Origin: JACCXM01 sp046328335
Lineage (GTDB): Bacteria > Chloroflexota > Chloroflexia > Thermomicrobiales > UBA6265
NCBI GenBank assembly: GCA_046328335.1
Contig: JAXLWU010000007.1
Location: 124,001-188,000 of the forward strand
Reading direction: 5' to 3'
DNA: 64,000 bases
Below are positions 55,607 to 64,000 of the stretch, piece by piece. Position 1 is the first letter of the stretch. Each line of letters opens with the position of its first letter. The notes beneath the pieces are model-generated. The model ran no database searches. It had not been told where the DNA came from and saw only the letters and a list, made by a program, of their open reading frames with translations. The position numbers and the translations under genes are program-made.

Positions 55607-57604
55607 TTAGATGTCCTCGGGTCTCGATATTCCATCCCCCTGGCGAGGCGAAGGTGACGACGAGGGCGCCTGCGGCCGGTTTTCACTGACATCGACGTCG
55701 ACGACATCTCCGTTCCCAACCGGCAAGGGTGGCCGGAACCATTGCTCGATCGCTGGCGGCAAGGCGAACGTGCGCTCACCTGGGGCGAGCGCACGTTCCA
55801 CCCCGATGCGGTGCCGCAGCGCGCGAAGATCGTTGTCCACCGCGGTCAATTCCATGCCCATCTGGGTGAGATGGTCGTATTGGGAGCGGACGAACCGAGT
55901 GTACGGGGCAATGGCCTCGCGCACGCGGTCCATCGACCGCGCCAGTTCATGTTCGAACTGCTCGCGCATCACCGCGATGAGCCGCTGTTCGAGTTCTTCC
56001 GAGCGGGCATGAAAGTCGCGCTTGGCCTGGCGCCGCTTGTTTGGGAGCACAAAGAGACCGAGTCCAGCGAGGAGACTTGCTGCCAGAATGCCGGTGACAT
56101 CGACGGCGACGGTGCTGGCCGCGGCCACGATCAATGCACCAAGCCCGACCGCGCCCGCTTCTGCGACGGCGACAGTCGCCACCGCGTTGCGAACAGAATC
56201 GGCGAGTTCGCGTGCTTCAGAGTCGAGATCGTAGCGGTCGACTTCCTCCTGGGCGCGTTTGGCGACCGATTCGAGCAGGGCCCGGCGGTCGTAGCGGAAC
56301 TGGCCACCGACTTCGCCGATGAGCCCTTCCTCGTATTGCGTCAAGCGGCGGCGATCGATGTAATCGGTGACGCTCTTCCAGATGCGCAGGTCCTGATCGA
56401 CCATCCAGTCGATCAGTTCGTCGATGACGGTGTCGATCTGCTCCTCGGTTCCGGAAACGACTTGTCGCTCGAATTCGCCACGAATCTTGTCCTTGTTTAG
56501 GAGGTCGAATACGCGGCCGAGCCGAATCGTTTCCTCGAAGAAGGCGTCGCCTCGTTGCAACATGCGCGCGATGATGTTTTCGATGCGGGTGAGGTGGTAG
56601 GTGAACTGCCGCCGCATGTCCTCCTGATACGTAACCAACTGCCGCTCGATATTGTCGATCGTGGCGAGATCGTCGCGCAGCACCGCGAGCCGGTCCGCCG
56701 TGATTTGCTGGTATTTCTCGGTGATTTTCTCGGCGACGCCCAACGGGCTGAGGAGTTTGAGCCGGACACGCCCTTCCTCGTCGAGCGTGACGAAAATGAA
56801 CTCTTCCAGCGGGCCAAAACCACTCGAGGCCCACAAACGGGCCCGCTCTTCCGGGTTGCGCTCGCCGAGGGCTTTGGCCTGCCGTGCCTGAAGGGACGAA
56901 ACGGCGAAGACCTCGGGCGTGAACCCGAGGAGCCGCTCGATGCTCTCCGTGACGAATGCCGTCACCTCCGCGACCGCGGCGGCATCGCGCAACAGGTCGG
57001 CCTTATTGATGATGACGACGATCTTCTTCCCCCAATCGCGGATCGATTCCATGAAGGCCCGCTCGCTCTCGGTGAACGGGCGATCCGCGGAGGTGACGAA
57101 AAGGACCATGTCCGAGCGCGGCACGAATTGCTGCGTCAGCGCCTCATGCTCGCGAATGATCGCGTTCGTGCCAGGAGTATCGACCACGGTAATGTCGTCG
57201 AGAAACTCGGCAGGATAGGTGCGGACGATGACACCGTCCGGTTGCATCGAGACTGCCGGTTCGGTTCCATATCGGAGGAGATTGATGACCGACGTCGTCG
57301 GCGTCACGCCCTCCGGCATGACATCGGCCCCAACAAGGGCATTGATGAACGCCGATTTGCCGGCGTTGAACTCGCCGACGATCACGAGCATGAAGAGCGC
57401 CGCAAGGTGCTCGATGGCGCGCTCGATTGCCTCGCGGTCATCCTGGGTCGCGGGATAGCGGCCGAGCGTGTCCCCGAGGCGCTCCAGGAGCGCGACTTCT
57501 TCGGCGATCAGTTCATGCTGCTGCTCGGTCAGCAGCGCACCCTGGGCGGGTTCCTGTCCGTCCCGCCGGGTCCGTCCGGAAAGTTGAAACACGCGCCGGC
57601 TCAT
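55607..57604 (-). CDS. Bacterial dynamin-like GTPase
   Basis: A 665-residue large GTPase. G1 GEFNAGKS (77-84), G2 around TPTTS (101-105), G3 DTPG (142-145) and G4 NKAD (200-203) are all intact. Long helical stretches (about 290-470) match the dynamin trunk. A hydrophobic Ala/Gly/Val-rich segment (about 473-521) would be the membrane-inserting paddle, followed by more trunk helix and a disordered tail. Bacterial dynamins remodel or repair membranes; many work in pairs, but only one is here. The start at 57604 (ATG) gives MSRRVFQLSG. Lies between a CsbD-domain gene and a flavoprotein gene on the same strand. Confidence 0.9.
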   Translation of the reverse strand: MSRRVFQLSGRTRRDGQEPAQGALLTEQQHELIAEEVALLERLGDTLGRYPATQDDREAIERAIEHLAALFMLVIVGEFNAGKSAFINALVGADVMPEGVTPTTSVINLLRYGTEPAVSMQPDGVIVRTYPAEFLDDITVVDTPGTNAIIREHEALTQQFVPRSDMVLFVTSADRPFTESERAFMESIRDWGKKIVVIINKADLLRDAAAVAEVTAFVTESIERLLGFTPEVFAVSSLQARQAKALGERNPEERARLWASSGFGPLEEFIFVTLDEEGRVRLKLLSPLGVAEKITEKYQQITADRLAVLRDDLATIDNIERQLVTYQEDMRRQFTYHLTRIENIIARMLQRGDAFFEETIRLGRVFDLLNKDKIRGEFERQVVSGTEEQIDTVIDELIDWMVDQDLRIWKSVTDYIDRRRLTQYEEGLIGEVGGQFRYDRRALLESVAKRAQEEVDRYDLDSEARELADSVRNAVATVAVAEAGAVGLGALIVAAASTVAVDVTGILAASLLAGLGLFVLPNKRRQAKRDFHARSEELEQRLIAVMREQFEHELARSMDRVREAIAPYTRFVRSQYDHLTQMGMELTAVDNDLRALRHRIGVERALAPGERTFALPPAIEQWFRPPLPVGNGDVVDVDVSENRPQAPSSSPSPRQGDGISRPEDI

Positions 57605-57766
57605 GGATCTCCTGTCTTGAATGCACGTATGTGGAACGCGACAACCGCATCAATCAGTGCCAGGTGATGCGGCATCGAATGACTCGGGAACCTCAATGCC
57701 GGTGAGACTCCGCTTCCGCTTGCGCCAACGACTCAGATCGATCGACCGCCGTCCAGCATGGTCGAA

Positions 57767-58288
57767 TCAATCGACGGATCGTTTGATTTCGACCGCCGTG
57801 TCCGCAACCGCGTCACCGGTGTCCGCGTACGTTTCCTTGATCTGGCCCTTGAGCCGATCGAGTTCGCCTTCCCTGGCCAGTTCGTCGTTTCCGGTCAAAT
57901 CGCCGAACTTCTCTTTCGCCGCCCCGAGGAATCGGTCGAAGGCGCCCGGTGAATGCTCGGTCAGGCGGTCACCTTGAGATTCGGCCTTCGACGCGGCATC
58001 GGCCGCCATCGACTTCGCCTCAGCCAACCAGTCCCGCAGCCGGCCCGTGTCCGCTTCCGCGAGCCATTCCCGCAGTTTGGCACTCTCGATCTTGCCTTCG
58101 GCCTGAGTGGCGACGTCCTTGACCCGGGTTATCAACTCCTCGGTGTCGACGTCGCTCCCCATGTCGGCAACGGCCGCGCGAAGTCTCCGCATCGCCGTAT
58201 CAACATCGATTTCGCCTTCGTCACGCTGGATGGCATCGGTCAGGCGCGATTTGATGGCTTCCGCCCTCTTGCTCCAGGTCTCGCTCAT
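57767..58288 (-). CDS. CsbD-domain stress protein with a long N-terminal region
   Basis: A 173-residue acidic, helical protein. The C-terminal ~60 residues match the CsbD family: FLGAAKEKFGDLTGN, then EGELDRLKGQIKETYADTG. CsbD proteins are usually 60-75 residues, so the ~110-residue N-terminal part (about 1-60: SKRAEAIKSRLTDAI ... VDTEELITRV; about 61-110: two amphipathic WLAEA repeats) is an addition. The ATG at 58288 has AAGGAG six bases upstream, better than the earlier start at 58321. CsbD genes are general-stress genes in Bacillus. Lies 162 bp upstream of the dynamin gene. Confidence 0.8.
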   Translation of the reverse strand: MSETWSKRAEAIKSRLTDAIQRDEGEIDVDTAMRRLRAAVADMGSDVDTEELITRVKDVATQAEGKIESAKLREWLAEADTGRLRDWLAEAKSMAADAASKAESQGDRLTEHSPGAFDRFLGAAKEKFGDLTGNDELAREGELDRLKGQIKETYADTGDAVADTAVEIKRSVD

Positions 58289-58382
58289 GCTGCCGCTCCT
58301 TGGGATGGTCGCGACTGTCACAAAAAGTCTACTCCGCGAGGTCCCCGGGCACGGGCATTACGCCGGTCCGTTCAACCCGGGA

Positions 58383-59000
58383 TCAACTCGTGTCGGCTGG
58401 GCCGTTTGCCGGATCGATTATTGCTAGCCTTGGTTGATCGAGCAGACTCAGCGCGAATGGGTTGTCGCCGGCGAGCCGCGCCGCCCAGTCGCCCTCGCGA
58501 AAATAGGCGAGTTCCAGCCGGCCCGCGCCGTGTGGCTCCATGACGATCCGCGCTCGCGCGAACACCCCATCGAGCGCTTCGAGAGCGAGCTCACCGGTGA
58601 CGACGAGATAGAGCGGTTCCTGGCATTGGTCGAGCGGACCCGAAATCCAGCAGCCACTGATGCCGGCAACGCCCTCGACGGCGCCGGCGAGCGCGGTTCC
58701 CGTCTCCAGGGCCCGCACCGTGAGATCGGTGAGCGGAACGAACAACGGCCAGGCCGGATCTGGCTGGTAGCGACGGGCGCTGCCCACCCGCTCATCTCGC
58801 AGTAAACCGAGGCGGGCCAGTTTGTAGCACTCGTGCTGGGCACTGCTGATCGGGATGTCCAGCCGGCGGGAGAGATCGGTGAGCGAAAACGCGAGATGCG
58901 GGCGCGGCAACATCAGCGCAAGCACCGCGGCACGCACCCGCGACGAGAAGAGTTCGGAGAGCGATTCCGGGGCCTGGTTCGGTTGCCGGATTTCCGCCAT
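58383..59000 (-). CDS. Winged-helix transcriptional regulator, unknown ligand
   Basis: A 205-residue protein. The N-terminal ~85 residues are a winged helix of the ArsR-like type: ELFSSRVRAAVLALMLPRP, LTDLSRRLDIPISSAQHECYKLARLGLL, ERVGSARRYQPDP. The C-terminal ~120 residues form an alpha/beta domain with GISGCWISGPLDQ and LYLVVTGELALEALD, resembling nucleotidyltransferase-like folds seen behind such helices but without a clear catalytic motif. It lies 94 bp upstream of the CsbD gene on the same strand and could regulate it. Confidence 0.75.
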   Translation of the reverse strand: MAEIRQPNQAPESLSELFSSRVRAAVLALMLPRPHLAFSLTDLSRRLDIPISSAQHECYKLARLGLLRDERVGSARRYQPDPAWPLFVPLTDLTVRALETGTALAGAVEGVAGISGCWISGPLDQCQEPLYLVVTGELALEALDGVFARARIVMEPHGAGRLELAYFREGDWAARLAGDNPFALSLLDQPRLAIIDPANGPADTS

Positions 59001-59142
59001 GATCTCTGCCTGGCCGACGCCGGGTCGCGCGATTCGTCGCGATATGGCTTTGCTACGATCTTGGTGGCCACGATGTTCCGCTTGAAATCGCGGCCAATAC
59101 GATCGATCTGAAGCGGCATCCTATCAGAACCGGTGATCGCGA

Positions 59143-60039
59143 TCAGACCCGGCTCCAGAGCGACTGGCCGTCAATGACCTGGTGGTGGAGGCGATGCTCG
59201 CGGTGGAGATGGCTCAGATAGGCGAAGACGGTTGGTTGCAACAGGTAGTACGCGGGCGCGTCGCCGGGAGCGGCCCCGAACCGAGCCAGGAGCTGACGCA
59301 TGATCGCTTCCGCGGTCTCCGGACGCTCGGCGATGTCGAGGACCGCGTCGCTCACTTCCCGAGCAAGGGTGTGATTGCGCTCGATCAACGGTTGCAGGTC
59401 ATCGAGCACGGGACCATGCCCCGGCACCGCCAGTCGATACGTCACTTCTCGGGCCCGATCGAGGGCGTTCAGGTGATCGGTGAGCGAAAAGAGATACGGG
59501 ATGCGGTACTTCTGCAGCGCCGCTTCGGGCAACACCACATCGGCACAGAAAAAGACATCATCGATCAGGTAGCCGAGTTGACCGGGAGAATGGCCAAAGA
59601 GCGGAATCGCCTCGATATTCACGTTAGCGACGGTGTGCGGTCCTGGTTGGACGACAAGGTCCACCGGACTTGGATCGGCGAGCATGAAACCACCCCGCAT
59701 CGTTATTGGCGGATCGGCGCCGCCGAAGAGCGACGCGGGCTGCAGCAGCGGGTAGCGAAGAAACGCCTCGTCAAAGGCGGGGGCATGAACCACTGCCCCA
59801 GTTCGCTTGACGATCGTCGCATTCCCGCCGAAATGGTCCGCGTGGGCATGTGTGGTGAGGACTACCGAGGGCTCGCCAGCGAGATCCTCTCGAATCGCCT
59901 TCAGTGCCTTCTTGGCGCTGGTGTCATTCAGGCCGGTATCGACCATGACAATCTGGTTGTCCGGTCCGCGAACGACCCCGATGTTGACGCCGCCAGGCAG
60001 GACCCAAACGCGATCGCCGAGTTGAACGAGACTACTCAA
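59143..60039 (-). CDS. MBL-fold metallo-hydrolase
   Basis: A 298-residue metallo-beta-lactamase-fold protein. The HxHxDH zinc motif is present in LTTHAHADHFGG, with further ligands in FGHSPGQ, FFCADVVL and VPGHGP. The C-terminal helices (about 220-298) form a winged-helix-like extension often seen in this group. The TTG at 60039 with GGGAG upstream is preferred because the open frame back to 60132 would overlap the divergent pyrB start. Substrate unknown; glyoxalase II- or thioesterase-like activity is typical. Confidence 0.85.
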   Translation of the reverse strand: MSSLVQLGDRVWVLPGGVNIGVVRGPDNQIVMVDTGLNDTSAKKALKAIREDLAGEPSVVLTTHAHADHFGGNATIVKRTGAVVHAPAFDEAFLRYPLLQPASLFGGADPPITMRGGFMLADPSPVDLVVQPGPHTVANVNIEAIPLFGHSPGQLGYLIDDVFFCADVVLPEAALQKYRIPYLFSLTDHLNALDRAREVTYRLAVPGHGPVLDDLQPLIERNHTLAREVSDAVLDIAERPETAEAIMRQLLARFGAAPGDAPAYYLLQPTVFAYLSHLHREHRLHHQVIDGQSLWSRV

Positions 60040-60123
60040 GGGCGTCTCCCATGAAACCTGAACCGCAACCGCGGTCAGGAAGAACCAACGAACCTCACTA
60101 TACTGGTCGCCCGGGAGGGGACC

Positions 60124-61083
60124 GTGACACAACCGAAATCAGCGCCAGAGATCCGCCATGTCGTCGAGGTCGGCCAATTCGATCGCGCGGGTGTGGAGCG
60201 GCTCTTTGCCGCTGCCGACCGGGCCCGCGCGCTGCCGCGTGGCGTGAAGCCACTTGCTGGTTACACGCTGGCCACGCTCTTCTACGAACCGTCAACGCGG
60301 ACCCGGTTGTCATTCGAGGCGGCGATGCTGCGGTTGGGCGGCAGCGTCATCTCCACTGAAAACGCGCGCGAGTTCTCTTCCGCCATCAAGGGCGAAACGG
60401 TCGAAGACACCATTCGCATCGTCGAAGGCTACGCGGATGCCATTGTCATCCGTCACTACGAGCAGGGCGCCGCTCATCGCGCGGCCGCGGTCTCGTCGGT
60501 GCCGATTCTCAACGCGGGAGACGGGCCCGGGGAGCATCCGACGCAGGCCCTGCTCGATCTCTACACCATCGGGCACGAACTTGGACGGATCGACCGGCTA
60601 AACGTGGCGTTGGTCGGCGATCTGCGCTTCGGGCGGACGGCGCGCTCACTGGCGCGGCTGATGCGCTTGACGCATGGCTCGGAGTTGATCTTCGTGGCGC
60701 CGCCGGCGGTCCCCATGGGCGACGATATCAGGCGTGAACTGGCTGAATCCGGGGTGCCGTTTCGGGACGAGCCGGACCTTGATGCCGTCCTCCCGGAGGT
60801 CGACGTCGTCTATCAGACCCGGATTCAGAAAGAGCGATTCGCAACCGCGCAAGAATATGAAGCGGCGCGCGGGTTGTATGTCATCGACGCGAACGCGATG
60901 CGCCGCCTCAACCCGGGGGGAATTCTGCTCCATCCCTTGCCACGGGTCGATGAAATCTCGGTGGACGTCGACGCCGACCCTCGCGCGGCCTATTTCCGCC
61001 AGGCGCATAACGGCGTCTTCGTCCGAATGGCGCTGCTCGACCACGTTCTTGGCAGCACGGTGCGCGCCGAACCGAGCGAGTGA
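60124..61083 (+). CDS. pyrB: Aspartate carbamoyltransferase catalytic subunit
   Basis: Condenses carbamoyl phosphate with aspartate, the first committed step of pyrimidine synthesis. The 319-residue enzyme has the carbamoyl-phosphate loop FYEPSTRTRLSFE, the second-site GDGPGEHPTQALLDLYTI and HPLPRVDEIS near the end. GTG start at 60124 with GGAGGGG upstream. No pyrI, pyrC or pyrR is adjacent. Confidence 0.95.
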   Translation: MTQPKSAPEIRHVVEVGQFDRAGVERLFAAADRARALPRGVKPLAGYTLATLFYEPSTRTRLSFEAAMLRLGGSVISTENAREFSSAIKGETVEDTIRIVEGYADAIVIRHYEQGAAHRAAAVSSVPILNAGDGPGEHPTQALLDLYTIGHELGRIDRLNVALVGDLRFGRTARSLARLMRLTHGSELIFVAPPAVPMGDDIRRELAESGVPFRDEPDLDAVLPEVDVVYQTRIQKERFATAQEYEAARGLYVIDANAMRRLNPGGILLHPLPRVDEISVDVDADPRAAYFRQAHNGVFVRMALLDHVLGSTVRAEPSE

Positions 61084-61278
61084 TCAGACCCTCTCCCAAA
61101 TTTGATTGGGATCGTGCTTGGCCAGCAAGAGATTGGGGATGACCGACCTGGACGCCTCCTACCTTCCGCGACGAGCACCAGGTCCGCGAGTCAGCCAGAA
61201 TCCTTGATACGGCGGGGTGAACCCTCGTGACATCGTCACGGCTTGGTGGTTCTGGCCGCGCGAGACGACACCGGAGCG

Positions 61279-62229
61279 TCAGTGTTCCGGGTCGATCCCT
61301 GAGCCGAGCCGGCCTCTGTGGGCCCAGGCGGCGAGGTCCGGGGCCACCAATTCCGCAACCCGTGCCTCATAGGCTGTGAGGTCGGCAGCGGGGAGGCGCC
61401 CCCGCCACTCACCCGTACCGCCATCACGGAAAAAGGCGCGTGCGTCCTTCCACATCCCTTGCGTGGCGCCCGGCGCAACTTCGGCCGCGCGCTCCCGCAT
61501 CCGGACCAGGCTTGCCTCCGCCGCCAGTTCCCGTGCCCGATCCGGTGAACATGGAATGCCGAGGATACGCGCCAGGCGGAGCAGTTCACCCACCAAATCG
61601 GCCTGCAAGTCGGCGTAGTGGAGGAGAGCGACGTTCGGCTCGTGCCGCCGTTGCCAGCCCGTGTCGAGGTGATGCAGCACCGAGGCCAGCGTCGGCGGCG
61701 ACGGAGGGGGCCGATTGTCGGCGACGAAGATCGGGATTCGCGCCACCGGGTCACTGAACGGGACGCGCAGTGCCAGCGGCGCGACGAGATCCTCGTTGCC
61801 GATGGCGGCGGCGCGCAGCGATAGAAATTGCTCGAAGTCGATATTGGCGAGATGGTGCTCGAACGAGATGGCGACGTCGCGCGGATCGCGGCCAACGACG
61901 AGGTACGTGGTTTCAGCGTGCAGGGGAAGTCCGTCCAGCGGTGTATGCGTCTTGATGAAGCGGCGATGCGTCTGAGTAGCAAGCGCCTCCATCACCTCGC
62001 CCACAGAACGGGTGCAGATGTCCAGCCACGGCGACAACTCGGCGAGAGGGGCCGGGAATTCGGGTCCATCGAAAATCAGGAGCGCGCACAGCATCTGCAC
62101 CCAGGTGGTGCCGGACTTCGGAGGTGTGCTGATCACGATGTCGCCCGGACGGAAGGCGAACCCGTCCCAGCGGCCGCTGTCGTCCACGATCGCGCGGTAG
62201 CGCTTCTTTGGCATTTGCTGGATGACCAT
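61279..62229 (-). CDS. Cytosolic-type PAPS-dependent sulfotransferase
   Basis: A 316-residue member of Sulfotransfer_1. The 5'-phosphosulfate loop PPKSGTTW lies at 36-43, a catalytic His is likely in RRFIKTHTPLDGLPL, and VVGRDPRDVAISFEHHLAN is the 3'-phosphate-binding motif. The C-terminal WRGRLPAADLTAYEARV segment matches the family's last conserved block. Small-molecule acceptors (alcohols, amines, lipids) are usual. These enzymes are scattered in bacteria, so transfer is possible. It stands alone, 150-270 bp from its neighbours. Confidence 0.9.
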   Translation of the reverse strand: MVIQQMPKKRYRAIVDDSGRWDGFAFRPGDIVISTPPKSGTTWVQMLCALLIFDGPEFPAPLAELSPWLDICTRSVGEVMEALATQTHRRFIKTHTPLDGLPLHAETTYLVVGRDPRDVAISFEHHLANIDFEQFLSLRAAAIGNEDLVAPLALRVPFSDPVARIPIFVADNRPPPSPPTLASVLHHLDTGWQRRHEPNVALLHYADLQADLVGELLRLARILGIPCSPDRARELAAEASLVRMRERAAEVAPGATQGMWKDARAFFRDGGTGEWRGRLPAADLTAYEARVAELVAPDLAAWAHRGRLGSGIDPEH

Positions 62230-62501
62230 GGCGCGATTTTACTATTGCGCCGGCCGATCCACGTGGCGCGGCACGTTCCTCTGCGCAACAATGCGTCTTC
62301 GCCATGTTCCGCGGGTGAGGAAATCGGTGCCTGAACCTAGGCGGCATCGTCCACCGCGATCTGCAAACCGGACCATGCCCATGTGCCGGGGATCTCGGCT
62401 CTCCGACCCGGTTGCAGACGCCATTCAAGTGGGAACGAGCCTGGGTCAGAGACCGTCAGCGTTGATCAGTCCGGTGCAGGCTTCACCGGAAGGGCAGAAA
62501 A

Positions 62502-62945
62502 GTGGTGACCGCTTCCGAAATCGCTGTCGTTCACTGCACCAAGATGACGGAAGAATTGCGTCTTGCCATCTATGCCGCATTCCCCGATCTGGCCTTTGAC
62601 GCTGCTGAATCTGCCCGATTCCTGGCCGATCCTGACAACGTGCTGTTCCTGGCGATGAGCGACTCTGCGGTCCGTGGCGTAGCGTACGGGCACCGCCTGC
62701 AGCGGCTTGACCAGCGACGGGCGGAGATACTGCTCTATGCGATAGATATCCAGAAGGAGTTCAGGCAACGGGGAATTGGATCGCGGCTGGTCGCGGCGGT
62801 CAAAGCATGGGGCACCGAGAAGGGCGCGGCCGAACTCTGGGTGCTGACCGAACGGGACAATCCTGCCGCGATGTCGCTCTATCGCGCTGCGGGCGGTGAA
62901 GAAGATTCACCGAATACGACGATGTTCGTATTTCTGCTGGAATGA
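62502..62945 (+). CDS. GNAT N-acetyltransferase, AAC(3)-I-like
   Basis: A 147-residue GNAT domain resembling aminoglycoside 3-N-acetyltransferase type I: RAEILLYAIDIQKEFRQRGIGSRLVAAVKAW holds the acetyl-CoA loop and AAELWVLTERDNPAAMSLYRAAGGEEDSPNTTMFVF the closing segment. GTG at 62502 with GGAAGGG nearby. Chromosomal AAC(3)-I-like proteins do not always confer drug resistance, so the acceptor is unknown. Confidence 0.83.
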   Translation: MVTASEIAVVHCTKMTEELRLAIYAAFPDLAFDAAESARFLADPDNVLFLAMSDSAVRGVAYGHRLQRLDQRRAEILLYAIDIQKEFRQRGIGSRLVAAVKAWGTEKGAAELWVLTERDNPAAMSLYRAAGGEEDSPNTTMFVFLLE

Positions 62946-63256
62946 ACTCGAGGAGTTGCCGCTCTTTCTGACCGCGCGAAACACCGCGAGGCAGACACAG
63001 GCCGAGCACCATCGAGCGGTCCCGCATGCACCGAGTCGATGCCGATGGTTCAGTTTTGACGTAAAGAGCGACGGTGCAATCAACCGGACGGGTTAGACCA
63101 CCACCACTGAGGCAGGGACGAGCAGATCGCTTCTACAGTCGCGTGCAGAGATTGTGTCATTCCGAGCCGCCGCGAGGAATCTCGTCGTCCGCGGTGGTCA
63201 GACCCAACGCCGAGGTCCCTCCTGCGGTCGCGACGACACGACGTCGGCACGAAGTC
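62946..63256. other. 311-bp intergenic gap with a repeat
   Basis: Between the convergent acetyltransferase and chaB genes. It holds the third MITE-like copy (63154-63239). Nothing else I can name; no terminator hairpin with a U-tract is visible. Confidence 0.5.
63154..63239. repeat. MITE-like repeat, copy C
   Basis: Shares CCGCCGCGAGGAATCTCGTC with copy A and CCGAGGTCCCTCCTGCG with copy B. The left end GTGTCATTCCGA and the complement of the right end (GTGTCGTCGCGA) form a 12-bp imperfect inverted repeat. Confidence 0.72.
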
Positions 63257-63481
63257 CTATCGCGATGCGCTTTCAGCGGTGGCGCCTTCAACCCACTTCC
63301 CGGAATCATCTTTGTGGTACTTCCGTTCCACTGCGCCCCATGCCACTCGGTGGGCGCGGCCTTCGTCCTGGCCGTACTCGTTCCAGGCGCTGTTGAATGC
63401 CTCCTTGTAGATGTCCTGTGCGTGCGCTGGTAGGTTGTCTTTCACGCTGTTGGGAAGATCGGATCGCTTGTCGTACGGCAT
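63257..63481 (-). CDS. ChaB family protein
   Basis: A 74-residue protein matching ChaB: MPYDKRSDLPNSVKDNLP, QDIYKEAFNSAWNEY and HRVAWGAVERKYHKDDSGKWV cover most of the domain. ChaB was named as a regulator of the ChaA cation antiporter in E. coli, but homologues are widespread with unclear roles. The ATG at 63481 fits the family; the open frame runs back to 63691 without family likeness. Confidence 0.88.
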   Translation of the reverse strand: MPYDKRSDLPNSVKDNLPAHAQDIYKEAFNSAWNEYGQDEGRAHRVAWGAVERKYHKDDSGKWVEGATAESASR

Positions 63482-63703
63482 TGTCGTTCGTCCTTCAGGA
63501 AATCGATCATTCGACCGCTTGAAATATATGCATACATCGCGCCAACTCGCGTCAGTGGAATGCCATGATTTCCCCATGATTGTGGATGAAGCGTAACAGC
63601 GAGAAACGCTTGCAAGGAGGGAGTTGAGGGACCGGGAATCGGGGCACGGATCGTGTACGGCTGAGACCCGCGCCTGGACCGGATGTAACAAAGGCGATTG
63701 CTG
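63482..63703. other. Intergenic region between chaB and the edge helicase
   Basis: The chaB promoter should lie here. The stretch at about 63515-63540 is AT-rich (ATATATGCATAC). No gene or strong hairpin is seen. Confidence 0.35.
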
Positions 63704-64000
63704 TTATTCCAATAGCAGCAGTGGAGGATTTCCCCAGACCTGAACCTGGTGCTGGTCGATCTCCCCCGCCCAGAGTGGAACGGTGCAGGTTCGAGAGAGA
63801 AGGTCTTTCCAGATCTGGGCATTAGCGAAAATTGCCTCATCCGGACTGAACAATGCGAAGACCGAGCGGGAGGCGACGAGGATCATCTTGTCCTTTGCCC
63901 GGCTGATCGCGACCGTCAGCCGCCGCGGGTCGTAGAGAAACTTGCCGGCGGCCAACAAGTAGGCGGGGTCGCTCTCCGTCGCCGAGACGACGATGGCGTG
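63704..64000 (-). CDS. Superfamily 1 helicase (AAA_12/Dna2-UPF1 type), C-terminus only
   Basis: The last 98 codons of a gene that continues past the right edge. HAIVVSATESD and the downstream RRLTVAISRAKDKMILVASRSVF match motifs V-VI of UPF1/Dna2-like superfamily 1 helicases (TVAxSRAKxxxxLVG). The chain then ends in about 45 residues of unassigned sequence (AQIWKDLLSRTCTVPL...). The N-terminal ATPase motifs are outside the window, so activity and domains cannot be judged. Confidence 0.8.
   Translation of the reverse strand, partial: HAIVVSATESDPAYLLAAGKFLYDPRRLTVAISRAKDKMILVASRSVFALFSPDEAIFANAQIWKDLLSRTCTVPLWAGEIDQHQVQVWGNPPLLLLE

Noticed and set aside
61094..61111. Terminator after pyrB
   Set aside because: TCCCAA/TTGGGA gives only a 6-bp stem and no U-tract follows.

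Overview
This 64-kb window reads as ordinary chromosomal DNA from a high-GC bacterium. The gene set suggests Chloroflexota, probably Thermomicrobia/Sphaerobacter-like. The pointers are GTG and TTG starts, an Mrp antiporter cluster, a HisKA_2-type histidine kinase, an orphan gatB, a HelY/Ski2-like helicase, a PYROXD2-like oxidoreductase, and short intergenic repeats of a kind often seen in that phylum. The phylum is inferred from gene content; there is no rRNA here to confirm it. I found no CRISPR array, prophage or obvious genomic island.

Layout. 0-10 kb: a Ski2-like helicase cut by the left edge, thiL, an alkaline phosphatase without a signal peptide, an orphan iron-type binding protein behind a perfect palindrome, an acetyltransferase, a DUF4397 lipid-facing or secreted protein, a repeat-filled gap, and the CCA-adding enzyme. 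10-19 kb: DUF202 protein, PadR regulator and ABC exporter, then a complete seven-gene Mrp cation/proton antiporter operon (mrpABCDEFG) with stop/start overlaps. 19-26 kb (minus strand): GAF histidine kinase, aldehyde dehydrogenase, and an isolated nuoG-nuoI pair ended by a strong terminator. 26-34 kb: gatB, glutamate dehydrogenase, an S41 protease, purH and a type II NADH dehydrogenase. 33-38.5 kb: a ribose-type ABC importer (rbsA, rbsC, rbsB), a nucleoside deoxyribosyltransferase-like gene and an acetyltransferase.

38.5-40.4 kb is the only clearly plastic spot. A complete IS4-family element (inverted repeats, 12-bp target duplication, transposase with intact YREK signature) has landed inside a palindromic intergenic repeat. 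A MITE-like repeat follows, then two tandem tRNA-Ser genes (CGA, GGA). 40.4-46.2 kb (minus): ribokinase and a moxR / DUF58 / transglutaminase operon. 46.4-53.8 kb: polA, an FmdB zinc ribbon gene, cysE, cysS, rlmB and an RraA-family gene. 53.9-60.1 kb (minus): PYROXD2-like oxidoreductase, a bacterial dynamin-like GTPase, a long CsbD-domain protein, a winged-helix regulator and an MBL hydrolase. 60-64 kb: pyrB, a sulfotransferase, an acetyltransferase, chaB and the C-terminus of a superfamily 1 helicase at the right edge.

Functional links. The ribose importer, the deoxyribosyltransferase-like protein and the ribokinase across the IS suggest uptake and salvage of ribose or nucleosides. cysE with cysS links cysteine synthesis to its charging. 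The Mrp complex, NDH-2 and the NuoG/NuoI pair belong to membrane energetics. The most unusual neighbourhood is dynamin GTPase plus CsbD-fusion protein plus PYROXD2-like oxidoreductase. I did not find anything I would call a proven new system.
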